This document shows positions 1 through 7,597 of a stretch of DNA of 28,717 nt, in pieces. This DNA is from JACMLD01 sp040007355 (GTDB lineage Bacteria > Bacteroidota > Bacteroidia > Chitinophagales > Chitinophagaceae): assembly GCA_040007355.1 (NCBI GenBank), contig JBDTVE010000182.1, positions 1 through 28,717 of the forward strand, given 5' to 3'. The notes under the pieces are model-generated. The model was not told the DNA's origin. It searched no databases and saw nothing but the letters and a program-made list of their open reading frames with translations. The position numbers and the translations under genes are program-made. Positions within the stretch are counted from its first letter, which is position 1. Each line of letters opens with the position of its first letter.

Positions 1-137
1 GTATTTTCTTCCCGCACTGATAATTTTTATCCCCGCTGGCAACGGACCCAGCTGTTGATTAAATGTTGCCGGTGCGTGAAGGGTTAGCAGGGTATCGCCT
101 TCTTTGATGGCAAGTTACGTGCAATGGAGAGTGACAT
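1..137 (-). pseudogene. DUF3052-like protein, N-terminal part, apparent frameshift, runs off window edge
   Basis: Read on the minus strand, an ATG at 137-135 opens with MSLSIARNL. The frame must then shift near 109-111 to continue as AIKEGDTLLTLHAPATF, followed by QQLGPLPAGIKIIS up to the window edge. The joined sequence resembles the start of the DUF3052 family, which typically reads LGIKxGxxhxLxxAPxxF...LGxLPxGV; this match is from memory of the family. Without the shift the ATG frame stops after 17 codons, and the downstream frame has a TAA just before its first family-like residue and no usual start codon. One missing base in the TTGCC at the junction would explain it. The family has no well-established function. 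It may be a true pseudogene or a sequencing error; the rest of the gene lies outside the window. Confidence 0.55.
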
Positions 138-327
138 GGAGCAATTTTTCAAATAAAGATAACCAGGAAATGAAAAAAATGTATTGAATATTGCGGTTTA
201 TGCAGGCTGGTATATGATCCAGGTTCTCACTTTTTTAGTTCCGTGTATTCGGTGCAGCCGCATCAACTTAACGGTTTTTTCCCAGCCGCCTTTTTTCCCC
301 TAACTTAAACCCTTAAACCAAAACCGA

Positions 328-2115
328 ATGTCCAGTTCGCTGTTCCGTAGAAAAAAGATTTCTTCCATATTGGCGGAGGAGCCAAGTGACAGTCATAGTG
401 CCGGCAGCCTGAAGCGCGTGTTAACCCTGCGCGATCTCACTTTTTTTGGCATAGCAGCCATCCTGGGTGCGGGAAGTTTTAGCAGCCTGGGCGGAGCCGT
501 TTTTCGCGGGGGACCCGGGGTGGTCCTGCTGTTTGTAATTACAGCGGTGGCCTGTGCATTTACTGCATTTTGTTATTCTGAATTTGCCAGCCGGATACCC
601 GTTGCCGGTAGCGCCTATACATACGCGTATGCTTCCTTTGGCGAATTATTTGCCTGGGTAATAGGCTGGGCGCTGATTATGGAATATTCCATTGGTAATA
701 TTTATGTGGCGTATAGCTGGAGCGATTATTTCACCAGTTTCCTGGGGAAAATAAATATCCACCTGCCCGAATATTTGTCTACCAGTTATTTGGAGGTAAA
801 AAATGCATTGGCCAGCGGCAGTACCGCCGGCAATGTGCTGGAAGCCTGGAACACGGCACCGGTAATTGGAGGTCTGCATATTATTTTTGATTTGCCCGCC
901 CTTATCATTAACCTGCTGATTACCTACCTGGTGTACCGGGGCATCCGGGAAAGCCGCAATTTTAGCAACGTAATGGTGGTATTGAAACTGGTTGTAGTAG
1001 GCCTGGTAATTGTAGTGGGAGGGTATATCGTTTTTGCAAACGGGCTAAGCATTAACTGGAAGCCAGCCAATGATGCCGGCATTCATTCCTTTATGCCCAA
1101 TGGTTTTGGGGGTGTAATGGGCGCCGTTAGCAGCGTATTTTTTGCCTATATCGGGTTTGATGCAGTGAGCGTACTGGCGGAAGAAAGCAAGAACCCCCAG
1201 CGGGATTTGCCCAGGGGAATGATACTTTCGCTGGTTATCTGTACCGTCGTATATATATTATTGTCTCTGGTGCTAACCGGTGCAGTTAATTACCGAAATT
1301 TTGAAGGAGTGGGAGACCCCCTTGCATTTATTTTTGAAAAACAAAACCTGGATGTAAGCTGGATGCAGTTTTTTGTCTCCATTGCAGCCGTCATTGCCAT
1401 GACAAGCGTGTTACTGGTATTTCAAATGGGGCAACCACGTATATGGATGAGCATGAGCCGCGATGGCCTCCTGCCCTCCGCGTTTCAAAAAATTCATCCC
1501 CGGTTCAAGACACCTTCTTTTGCAACCATCATAACAGGGCTGGTAGTGGGCATCCCCATTTTATTTACCGATAAAACCTTTGTGTTGGATTTTACCAGCA
1601 TTGCTACCCTGTTTGCATTTGTGCTTGTTTGCGGAGGCGTGCTCCTGATTCCGAAAAAAGAAAAACAACCCGGCAAATTTCATATACCCTACATCAACGG
1701 GCAATTCTTTTTTCCTGCTATTATTGTTGCCGCCCTGGTCACAGTCTCTCTGTTCAACCCGTCTTACCTGCAGGAATTGTTTCGGTTTTCGCTAACGGCC
1801 GTTGAAACAAAAGCGGCAACGGCCGGCATCAGCCCGGAAAAACCGGCACTGGTCAAAAATGCAATAGACAATGCCGCACTGGCGAAAGAAACCCTTCAAA
1901 CCTCCACCATCATTTTCTGGATCGTTTGTATGGCTATGAGTATACTGGCTTTTGTAAAAAAATATTCACTGATCCCCCTGCTGGGCCTGGGAACCTGTTT
2001 ATACCTGCTTACCGGCATGACGGCAAAAAACTGGGCCTGGTTTTCCGGTTGGCTGCTCCTGGGGCTGGTGGTTTATTTTCTGTATGGATACCGTAAGAGT
2101 AAGTTGAATACCTGA
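328..2115 (+). CDS. APC-superfamily amino-acid permease (cationic amino-acid transporter-like)
   Basis: An inner-membrane amino-acid transporter of the amino acid-polyamine-organocation superfamily, closest in style to CAT/YfnA-type permeases. A cytoplasmic N-terminus of about 35 residues leads into transmembrane segment 1 with the substrate-binding glycine motif GAGSF (usually GAGIF). Next come the TM2-TM3 hallmark YSEFASRIPVAGSAYTYAY and the long TM6-TM7 region with FFAYIGFDAVSVLAEESKNP, which is highly typical of the family. About 12-14 hydrophobic segments are visible. At 595 residues it is longer than the usual 450-500: a polar loop at about 485-525 is followed by three more hydrophobic segments, as in 14-TM CAT proteins. 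Substrate cannot be told from sequence. It is a single gene, 175 bp from its downstream neighbour, with no terminator seen. Family assignment is secure. Confidence 0.9.
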   Translation: MSSSLFRRKKISSILAEEPSDSHSAGSLKRVLTLRDLTFFGIAAILGAGSFSSLGGAVFRGGPGVVLLFVITAVACAFTAFCYSEFASRIPVAGSAYTYAYASFGELFAWVIGWALIMEYSIGNIYVAYSWSDYFTSFLGKINIHLPEYLSTSYLEVKNALASGSTAGNVLEAWNTAPVIGGLHIIFDLPALIINLLITYLVYRGIRESRNFSNVMVVLKLVVVGLVIVVGGYIVFANGLSINWKPANDAGIHSFMPNGFGGVMGAVSSVFFAYIGFDAVSVLAEESKNPQRDLPRGMILSLVICTVVYILLSLVLTGAVNYRNFEGVGDPLAFIFEKQNLDVSWMQFFVSIAAVIAMTSVLLVFQMGQPRIWMSMSRDGLLPSAFQKIHPRFKTPSFATIITGLVVGIPILFTDKTFVLDFTSIATLFAFVLVCGGVLLIPKKEKQPGKFHIPYINGQFFFPAIIVAALVTVSLFNPSYLQELFRFSLTAVETKAATAGISPEKPALVKNAIDNAALAKETLQTSTIIFWIVCMAMSILAFVKKYSLIPLLGLGTCLYLLTGMTAKNWAWFSGWLLLGLVVYFLYGYRKSKLNT

Positions 2116-2202
2116 TCAACAATGCAGTGGGCGGGCGGATGCAGAACGGCAATACACCCGGTCAATACTATTTGTATCTGGAATGTCGGCAAAAACTGAT
2201 TT

Positions 2203-2233
2203 CGTTTTATAGCAGGTAAACATTGTATTTTTG
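2203..2233 (+). promoter_or_regulatory. Possible Bacteroidota promoter for the Smr-domain gene
   Basis: TATTTTTG at 2226-2233 fits the Bacteroidota -7 box TAnnTTTG. A weak -33 element (TTCGTTTT) lies about 20 nt upstream. The predicted start would give a leader of about 50 nt before the ATG at 2291. The -33 match is poor. Confidence 0.4.
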
Positions 2234-2290
2234 TATAGAAATTACATTGTAAAACTGATAATTTTCCGCTCCTGGCGGATGGGGTAGTAT

Positions 2291-3313
2291 ATGAAATTTG
2301 AAATTGGCGATAAGGTAACCATTTTGCATTCCAATGAAGATGGAGAAGTGGTAGACATTATCAATGATAAGATGGTGATGGTGGATGTTCGGGGTGTAAA
2401 ATTTCCGGCATATACAGACCAGTTGGATTTTCCTTATTTCAAACAATTTACCCAGAAAAAAGACATCTTTGAAAAAAAGCCGAAAACCTATATTGACCAG
2501 ATCCCCAGGGAAAGAAAAGTTACTTCTTCCATTAAACAACCTGCCGGCGTTTGGCTTATGTTCCTGCCCAAATTTGAAACGGATGAATTTGGAGACGAAA
2601 TTGTTGACCTGTTAAAGGTACACCTGTTGAACGGTACGGAAACCGCGTATAATTTTGAGTATAAAGTGAACTACGCCGGTAAAACCGGTTTTGATTTGAA
2701 AAATGAATTGTTTTTGAACCAGGATTTTTACCTGCACGATATTCCATTTGATAATGTAAACGACAACCCTGTGTTTGCCTGCGAGTTTTCACTTTTAAGC
2801 CCAGATAAAGCAAAGGCAGCCTATTATGAAACTTCGTTAAAGCTGAAGGCACAGCAGCTCTTCAGGAAAATTGAAGAGATAAAACTGAAGGGTGAGCCTA
2901 CATTTTCTTACAAACTGTTTGATGTATACCCCGCCGCGCAGCCGGCAGAGAAAACGGATGTCTCCCGTTTGTCTTCTGCCGGTTATAAAGTATACGAAGC
3001 CTCCAAAGCAAGACAGCATTTGCCAGCTGCCAGGTCGGTGGTGGATTTGCATATAGAAAAAATTACAGACGACTGGGAGCGCTTGGACAGTTTTGAAATG
3101 CTTACCCTGCAGTTAAAGGAATTTGAGACCTGGTTCGACCTGGCGGTAGCCCACCGGCAGGCTTCCATCATCTTTATTCATGGCCTTGGCACGGGCAGGC
3201 TACGCGATGAAGTGCATGAACAGCTCCGGCTGAAAAAAGAAGTAGAATATTTTGTCAATCGTTACCACCCGGCTTACGGGTACGGCGCCACGGAAGTATT
3301 TCTTCAATATTAG
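2291..3313 (+). CDS. DUF2027 / Smr-domain protein
   Basis: A cytoplasmic protein of 340 residues typical of Bacteroidota. Residues 1-48 form a small beta-rich, KOW/SH3-like segment (FEIGDKVTILHSNEDGEV). The middle (about 85-215) fits the DUF2027 domain. The C-terminal 90 residues are a Smr domain with DLHIEK at 252-257 and the HGLGTGRLRDEV motif from 297. Smr domains, first seen at the C-terminus of MutS2, bind or nick nucleic acids, and the DLH and HGxGxG motifs are the conserved core. There is no MutS ATPase part here. Recent work on Smr proteins in bacteria points to roles on stalled ribosomes or branched DNA; which applies here is unknown. The start is supported by the promoter candidate and by GDKV lying close to the N-terminus. 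Confidence 0.85.
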   Translation: MKFEIGDKVTILHSNEDGEVVDIINDKMVMVDVRGVKFPAYTDQLDFPYFKQFTQKKDIFEKKPKTYIDQIPRERKVTSSIKQPAGVWLMFLPKFETDEFGDEIVDLLKVHLLNGTETAYNFEYKVNYAGKTGFDLKNELFLNQDFYLHDIPFDNVNDNPVFACEFSLLSPDKAKAAYYETSLKLKAQQLFRKIEEIKLKGEPTFSYKLFDVYPAAQPAEKTDVSRLSSAGYKVYEASKARQHLPAARSVVDLHIEKITDDWERLDSFEMLTLQLKEFETWFDLAVAHRQASIIFIHGLGTGRLRDEVHEQLRLKKEVEYFVNRYHPAYGYGATEVFLQY

Positions 3314-3319
3314 CCGGTA

Positions 3320-3350
3320 GTTGGTAGTCAAAAGTCCGGAGTCTGATGTC
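3320..3350 (+). repeat. Left copy of degenerate inverted repeat around rnpB
   Basis: This 31-nt stretch, built of GGTAGTC/AGTC-like units, matches the reverse complement of 3780-3810 at 22 of 31 positions without gaps (counted by eye). It lies just downstream of the Smr gene stop codon and just beyond the 3' end of rnpB. Confidence 0.5.
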
Positions 3351-3376
3351 TATATGATTGGTTGCTTCTTAATTAA

Positions 3377-3737
3377 ATAACTACCAGCTCATAAGCCGGA
3401 TTCTGTTTCTAAACTATCATTTATCTGGCCCCGGCATTGCTGCCGGGATCTTGCTGCCTACCCTCCAGCATCGGGCGAACCGCCCTCAGGCGCTGGTTTA
3501 CGTGGCATTACAGCATGCAAGGTTTACCCACACCGCACATTGCTGCACGGTATCGTAGGCTCTTACCCTACGTTTTCACCCTCATCGCGCCTGAGGCGCG
3601 ACAGTTATTTTCTGTGGCACTATCTGTTGACGGCGCCTTCGCGTCGTCACCCGGCGCTTAACCGGTGCATTGTCCTTTGCTGTCCGGACTTTCCTATCCC
3701 ATGTTGCCATAGGATCGATAGCTCGGCTGGTAGTTAT
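3377..3737 (-). ncRNA. rnpB: RNase P RNA (bacterial type A)
   Basis: The catalytic RNA of ribonuclease P, which removes the 5' leader of pre-tRNAs. On the minus strand the 5' part carries AGGAAAGTCCGGAC (complement at 3683-3696), the hallmark of conserved region I. The 3' end carries ACAGAATCCGGCTTAT (complement at 3390-3405), the classic end of the molecule. The two ends pair perfectly over 11 nt (3377-3387 with 3727-3737), forming helix P1 and fixing the boundaries. The internal region has the conserved GGTTTACCCACACC-type and P8/P9 elements. About 360 nt, as expected. It is preceded on its strand by a good -7 box. Short open frames crossing it are not genes. Confidence 0.95.
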
Positions 3738-3739
3738 TG

Positions 3740-3747
3740 CAAAGGTA
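3740..3747 (-). promoter_or_regulatory. Promoter -7 box of rnpB
   Basis: The minus strand reads TACCTTTG, an exact TAnnTTTG box, ending 2 nt before the P1 helix of rnpB, so transcription would begin at or very near the mature 5' end. No clear TTTG -33 element was found at the usual spacing. Confidence 0.6.
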
Positions 3748-3779
3748 GGGATAGATTAGTATTTAGTATGTAGTAGATA

Positions 3780-3810
3780 GATAACAGACCCGAGACTACG
3801 GACTACCGAC
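3780..3810 (-). repeat. Right copy of degenerate inverted repeat around rnpB
   Basis: Partner of 3320-3350 in opposite orientation, 22 of 31 identical. It fills the short gap between the rnpB promoter and the 3' end of the CPBP gene. Both copies are made of AGTC-rich units and lie outside coding sequence. Confidence 0.5.
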
Positions 3811-3816
3811 TCCCCG

Positions 3817-4746
3817 CTAGCCTTTCCGGTATAGATTTCCAATATAACCGCCCGTTTCCATCATCCAGGCAATGCCCAGGTGAACCATGATGCCACCGCA
3901 AATGGACTGTGTTCTGTACGAAATAATGCCCAGCAGCATTCCCCCGAAAAATGAGGAGATACATTCAAACAGGGGTTTGCCAAAATGAATACTGCAATAA
4001 AAAACAGCCATCGGCAAAACTGCGTCCGCGCCAACATACCGCACAAATGCAAAAACCAGGAACCCGCGAAAAAAAAGTTCGATAGTAAAAAAATCGACCC
4101 CATAAGAAAACTCATACAAAAGTTTGTACCACCAGGGGTGTTTGGTGATCTGTTCAACAAAGGCTACCTGTTTTAATTTAGGGTACACGTGCAGGAAATC
4201 GGCCTGTGTGGAGGCAAAGGCTATCAGCGGTATCATTACCACCAGCATCAGCGCATAGGGATGCCAGTTAAAATTTTTGGTGGTAAGTCCCCAGAAGGAG
4301 GTTTGTGAGCGGTTCAGCCACCAGTATAAAAGCAGGGGAATAAGCACCAGCACCAACCGGGAAGGCAGGTTTATGATAATGGCAAAATAGCGGTTTCTTT
4401 CGCCGCCAAAAGCCGTTATCCATTCCGTTAACCCGCTAAAGCTTACTTTAAGGGCAAAGATGGCCGGAGCCAGCAGGAGCAACAGCCAGAAATGCACTGA
4501 ACCCGCCATGGCGCGGTGCCGGGTAAACAACAATACGGAAAAAGGAATAACAAAGGCGATGGCATAAACGGTGTAAAAGCCAAGAAACTTTTCAAACCGG
4601 TTGTGAATCCCATAAAGCCATTTGGTTTCTATGCCGAACCGGTAATTAAGGGTTAAAAAAAAAGCCGCGAAGCAGGCGCAGAACAAAAGCAGCCATTTAT
4701 CAACATTCCTGAAATAATCCTGGAGGTATGAGAAAATAAGATTCAT
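3817..4746 (-). CDS. CPBP-family intramembrane protein (Rce1/CAAX-protease-like)
   Basis: A polytopic membrane protein of 309 residues with about eight hydrophobic segments. The CPBP/ABI core is recognisable: ELFFRG with E223 and R227, FYCSIHFGK with H254, and a last motif with H289. In active Rce1-type proteases the first motif is EExxxR; here the first Glu is Ile222, so only the second Glu remains, and catalysis is uncertain. Family members cleave prenylated or other membrane substrates, or act as bacteriocin-immunity-like proteins; the substrate here is unknown. The ATG lies 3 nt after the plsX stop codon, so it is the last gene of the yceD-rpmF-plsX unit, in the place where many bacteria carry fabH. 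Family is likely, function open. Confidence 0.8.
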   Translation of the reverse strand: MNLIFSYLQDYFRNVDKWLLLFCACFAAFFLTLNYRFGIETKWLYGIHNRFEKFLGFYTVYAIAFVIPFSVLLFTRHRAMAGSVHFWLLLLLAPAIFALKVSFSGLTEWITAFGGERNRYFAIIINLPSRLVLVLIPLLLYWWLNRSQTSFWGLTTKNFNWHPYALMLVVMIPLIAFASTQADFLHVYPKLKQVAFVEQITKHPWWYKLLYEFSYGVDFFTIELFFRGFLVFAFVRYVGADAVLPMAVFYCSIHFGKPLFECISSFFGGMLLGIISYRTQSICGGIMVHLGIAWMMETGGYIGNLYRKG

Positions 4747-4749
4747 GGG

Positions 4750-5703
4750 TTACGCATTGGCATTGCCCGTAAAAGATGTTTTCATTTTCAACATCAGGTC
4801 TGTTTCCACCATTTTGACGGCAGTGGCTATCATGTTTTTAAATGCTTTTGCCTGTGAAATACCGTGACCGATGATAACCGGTTTGGCAACGCCCAGTACG
4901 GGTGTGCCGCCATAATATTCAAAATTAAACCGGTCTAAAAACGCATGTTCAATTTGTTTGGCGCGGGTAATATCGTAGATGGATTCGGCCATTTTAAGAA
5001 TAATATTGCCGGTAAAGCCTTCGCACACCATTACATCCGCTTTGTCAAAAAACAGGTCCCGGCCTTCCGCATTGCCGGTAAAATTGATCTGGCTGTTTTC
5101 TTTTAATAACGGATATGTAGCCTGGGCGAGAATATTCCCTTTTCCTTCTTCTTCGCCCACGTTTAGCAGACAGGTGCGGGGGTTTTCAATACCCAGTATG
5201 TGTTTGGCATATAGAGTGCCCAGTATAGCAAACTGGTTGAGGTGTTCGGGTTTGCAATCGGCATTTAAACCAACATCCAGCAGCAGGCCGGTTTGGCCGT
5301 TTTCCTTTGGAATAACCGTTGAAATGGCGGGGCGCAAAAGTCCTTCAATTACCTTGATGCTGAACATAGCGCCTACCAGCATGGCACCGGTATTGCCGGC
5401 GCTGATAAAAGCATCAATTTTATGCGTAGCCAGCCAATGAAAACCAACGGCAATGGACGATAGCGGCTTTTCTTTGAGCGCCCTGGTGGGGTGTTCCTGC
5501 ATGGCAATTGACTGCGGGGCATGAATGATCTTTATTGCACCGGCATCAATGCCTTCCCGGCTCAGCAGGGGAGCAATCTGAGCCTCATCTCCAAATAAAA
5601 AAAGGGTAATGCTTGCAGTGTGTTCGGATAAATATAAACGGATGCCCTTTGCCGCCTCCAGCGGGGCAAAATCACCACCCATCATATCCAGACCGATATT
5701 CAT
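4750..5703 (-). CDS. plsX: Phosphate acyltransferase PlsX
   Basis: Converts acyl-ACP and inorganic phosphate to acyl phosphate, the donor for PlsY in the first step of phospholipid synthesis; a peripheral membrane enzyme. The N-terminus MNIGLDMMGGDFAP is the family signature, and later motifs include FISAGNTGAML, LLLDVGLNADCKP, VCEGFTGNIILK and the C-terminal GHGISQAKAFKNMI, all typical. The start chosen is ATG 5703-5701, giving 317 residues. An in-frame ATG 30 nt upstream would add ten residues lacking in the family. It follows rpmF by 83 nt and precedes the CPBP gene by 3 nt, in the widely conserved yceD-rpmF-plsX order. No fabH follows. Confidence 0.95.
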   Translation of the reverse strand: MNIGLDMMGGDFAPLEAAKGIRLYLSEHTASITLFLFGDEAQIAPLLSREGIDAGAIKIIHAPQSIAMQEHPTRALKEKPLSSIAVGFHWLATHKIDAFISAGNTGAMLVGAMFSIKVIEGLLRPAISTVIPKENGQTGLLLDVGLNADCKPEHLNQFAILGTLYAKHILGIENPRTCLLNVGEEEGKGNILAQATYPLLKENSQINFTGNAEGRDLFFDKADVMVCEGFTGNIILKMAESIYDITRAKQIEHAFLDRFNFEYYGGTPVLGVAKPVIIGHGISQAKAFKNMIATAVKMVETDLMLKMKTSFTGNANA

Positions 5704-5786
5704 AATAGCGGTAAAAAAAATTCCAGGATACAAAGGCTTACGTTAATACTAAACCGTTGAATGCCGGAATCTGGTAGTTTAAACAA

Positions 5787-5978
5787 TTATTTTACAGGAG
5801 CCTGTTCTGCAACTACTTTTCCTTTGTAGTACAATTTACCTTCGCTTACATGCGCACGGTGGCGAACGTGTATCTCGCCGGTAGTGCTGTCTTTGCTTAA
5901 CGTAATGGAACTTGCCGTGTAGTGTGTCCTGCGTTTTGCACTACGCTGCTGAGAATGTCGTCTTTTGGGATTTGGCAT
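5787..5978 (-). CDS. rpmF: 50S ribosomal protein L32
   Basis: Small basic protein of 63 residues beginning MPNPKRRHSQQRSAKRRTHY, the standard L32 start. It has no cysteine, so it is the zinc-independent form lacking the usual CxxC pairs. It lies between yceD and plsX, the classic arrangement. The distance to yceD is 58 nt, and transcription probably starts upstream of yceD. Confidence 0.96.
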   Translation of the reverse strand: MPNPKRRHSQQRSAKRRTHYTASSITLSKDSTTGEIHVRHRAHVSEGKLYYKGKVVAEQAPVK

Positions 5979-6036
5979 GGCTCAACTGTTTATTATTTCA
6001 AAAAATGTTTGTTAACTCGTTTATAAAGCTTACCGC

Positions 6037-6585
6037 TTAATTATCTAAATTCTTTTTTAAATCTTCCAGACCCTTCCAAATTGGATTGCTGCTGCTGTTT
6101 GATTCGCTTCCGCTTTCTTTCAGCATATTCAGCACTTCCCGATCGCAGAACAGGCTACCCATCTTTTCTTCGCTGCACATGCGCTGCATGGGTATGCTCA
6201 GGTTAATGAACTCGTAAATCCAGTCGGCAATATGCAGGTGGCTTTCTCCCCGCCCAATATAATACACATCTGGGTCTTCTTCCTGTTCATTCATCTGGTC
6301 CGGCTCCTCCGCCAGTTTTACCACCACCTTGAATTCATCCCAAAGATTCATAGGCAAAGTGGTGCTTCCGCAACGATCGCAAGTAAGTTCCAGCGACCCG
6401 CCAATTTCAAACTTTAACAGCATAAAACCGTTTTGTTTGTCGAGCGTCAATTTAATATTTGCCCTGCAATTACGGAAATCCTGCGCTTGGTAAGCCTCAA
6501 AGAACTTATCAGTTACCTGATACTGGTATTCATGAAAGCCCTGCTTCAAACCCACATATGCTATATCATAATCCCGGCGAGCCAT
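6037..6585 (-). CDS. yceD: DUF177 protein YceD (23S rRNA accumulation protein family)
   Basis: DUF177 family, 182 residues. YceD is known in plants and E. coli to support 23S rRNA accumulation and is nearly always next to rpmF, as here. The central motif LTCDRCGSTTLPM, with its CxxC, is the family hallmark. A second cysteine cluster, MCSEEKMGSLFCD, follows near residue 135. The acidic stretch EEPDQMNEQEEDPDVYYI is also typical. The C-terminus ends NPIWKGLEDLKKNLDN; the pattern NPxWxxLxxL is common in Bacteroidota members. First gene of a four-gene unit; a TACCTTTG box lies 23 nt upstream of the ATG. Confidence 0.9.
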   Translation of the reverse strand: MARRDYDIAYVGLKQGFHEYQYQVTDKFFEAYQAQDFRNCRANIKLTLDKQNGFMLLKFEIGGSLELTCDRCGSTTLPMNLWDEFKVVVKLAEEPDQMNEQEEDPDVYYIGRGESHLHIADWIYEFINLSIPMQRMCSEEKMGSLFCDREVLNMLKESGSESNSSSNPIWKGLEDLKKNLDN

Positions 6586-6909
6586 GTCTACGAACTTTTA
6601 AAGGTTGGCAAAGGTAATGTAAAATAACCAAAAGCTGTATAAAAAGCGAAGATTTGCAGACCCTGGCAGGTTTTAGCAGGCCCGCCTACGGCTGGTGCTG
6701 AGCGCTGTTTACCAACAGCATCGGTGAATGCTGCCAATTCCTTTTTTTCGGGTTGCCGCTGGTGGCGCCGCCATTTGATATTTAATGCATTGAAAATGAA
6801 GAAACATTGAAACAGCTATTTTAATTTGATTTTAATAGCTTGTATTACAATTGTTTGGCGGTTGCAGGTTTAAATGCTGATCTTTATTTATTATTAACAA
6901 AATCAGGTT
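6586..6909. other. Divergent intergenic region between yceD and the response regulator
   Basis: 324 nt. The left 30 nt hold the yceD promoter. The middle is GC-richer (about 6660-6775), without a start codon or recognisable product on either strand. The right 130 nt are AT-rich and should hold the response-regulator promoter, but I find no exact TAnnTTTG there (TACAATTG near 6844 is a near miss). No terminator or strong repeat seen. Confidence 0.5.
6609..6616 (-). promoter_or_regulatory. Promoter -7 box for the yceD-rpmF-plsX-CPBP operon
   Basis: The minus strand reads TACCTTTG, an exact TAnnTTTG, 23 nt upstream of the yceD start codon, giving a short leader. The expected TTTG -33 box 19-21 nt further upstream is not clear; a TTTTGG lies closer, only about 12 nt away. 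Confidence 0.5.
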
Positions 6910-7596
6910 ATGGAAGATGCAAGAATATTGCTGGTAGAAGATGAAAGGAAAATAGCGGATTCATTAAAAAAAGGGCTTTCGGAGAACCAATACGAGGTTG
7001 AAGTGGCCTATGACGGGTTGATGGGCAAAAAATTGTTTAATTCCCAGTCTTTCGACCTGGCCATACTGGATATTAACCTGCCGGGATTAAACGGCTATGA
7101 ATTATGCAAGGAAATACGCAGTCATAACCAGCAAATCCCGGTTATGATGCTGACTGCGCTGAATGCCATCGACGATAAAATTGAAGGTTTTGACGCGGGT
7201 GCGGATGATTATGTCATTAAACCTTTTGATTTTAAGGAATTGCTGGTTAGGATAAGAGCCCTGTTAAAACGGCTCCGCCAAACCGTACCGGCGGGCAATG
7301 TGCTAAAAGTAGCGGACCTGGTCATGAACCTTGACAGCAAGGAGGTAACCAGGGACAGCAAAATAATACCGCTTACCGCCAAGGAATTCCAGTTGCTGGA
7401 ATACCTGATCAAGAACAAGAACCGTGTGGTATCAAGGGCCGATATTGCACTGAATGTATGGGATATTGATTTTGATACCAAAACCAATGTAATAGATGTA
7501 TATGTAACCTTTTTAAGGAAAAAACTCGACCGGGATTTTCCCAACAAATTAATACATACTCAGGTGGGTATGGGTTATATCCTGAAGGAATCCTGA
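6910..7596 (+). CDS. OmpR/PhoB-family DNA-binding response regulator
   Basis: Two-domain transcription factor of 228 residues. The receiver domain (1-120) has the acidic pocket E10/D11, phospho-acceptor D54 in LAILDINLPG, T82 and K104 in YVIKPF, so all phosphorylation residues are intact. The C-terminal winged helix (about 130-226) shows LTAKEFQLLEYLIKNKNRVVSR and the typical NVIDVYVTFLRKKLD recognition region. It resembles CusR/RprY-like regulators of Bacteroidota. The kinase gene starts 1 nt after its stop codon, so the two are certainly partners. Target genes are unknown; no envelope or metal gene adjoins. An autoregulatory site may lie in the AT-rich region upstream. Confidence 0.95.
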   Translation: MEDARILLVEDERKIADSLKKGLSENQYEVEVAYDGLMGKKLFNSQSFDLAILDINLPGLNGYELCKEIRSHNQQIPVMMLTALNAIDDKIEGFDAGADDYVIKPFDFKELLVRIRALLKRLRQTVPAGNVLKVADLVMNLDSKEVTRDSKIIPLTAKEFQLLEYLIKNKNRVVSRADIALNVWDIDFDTKTNVIDVYVTFLRKKLDRDFPNKLIHTQVGMGYILKES

Positions 7597-7597
7597 T

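Noticed and set aside
3437..3773. Two plus-strand open frames across rnpB.
   Set aside because: They lie on the complement of a well-defined structural RNA and resemble no protein.
6660..6790. Minus-strand open stretch upstream of yceD, considered as a remnant gene (pdxA often lies near yceD).
   Set aside because: No PdxA motif or start codon; reads as basic low-information sequence.
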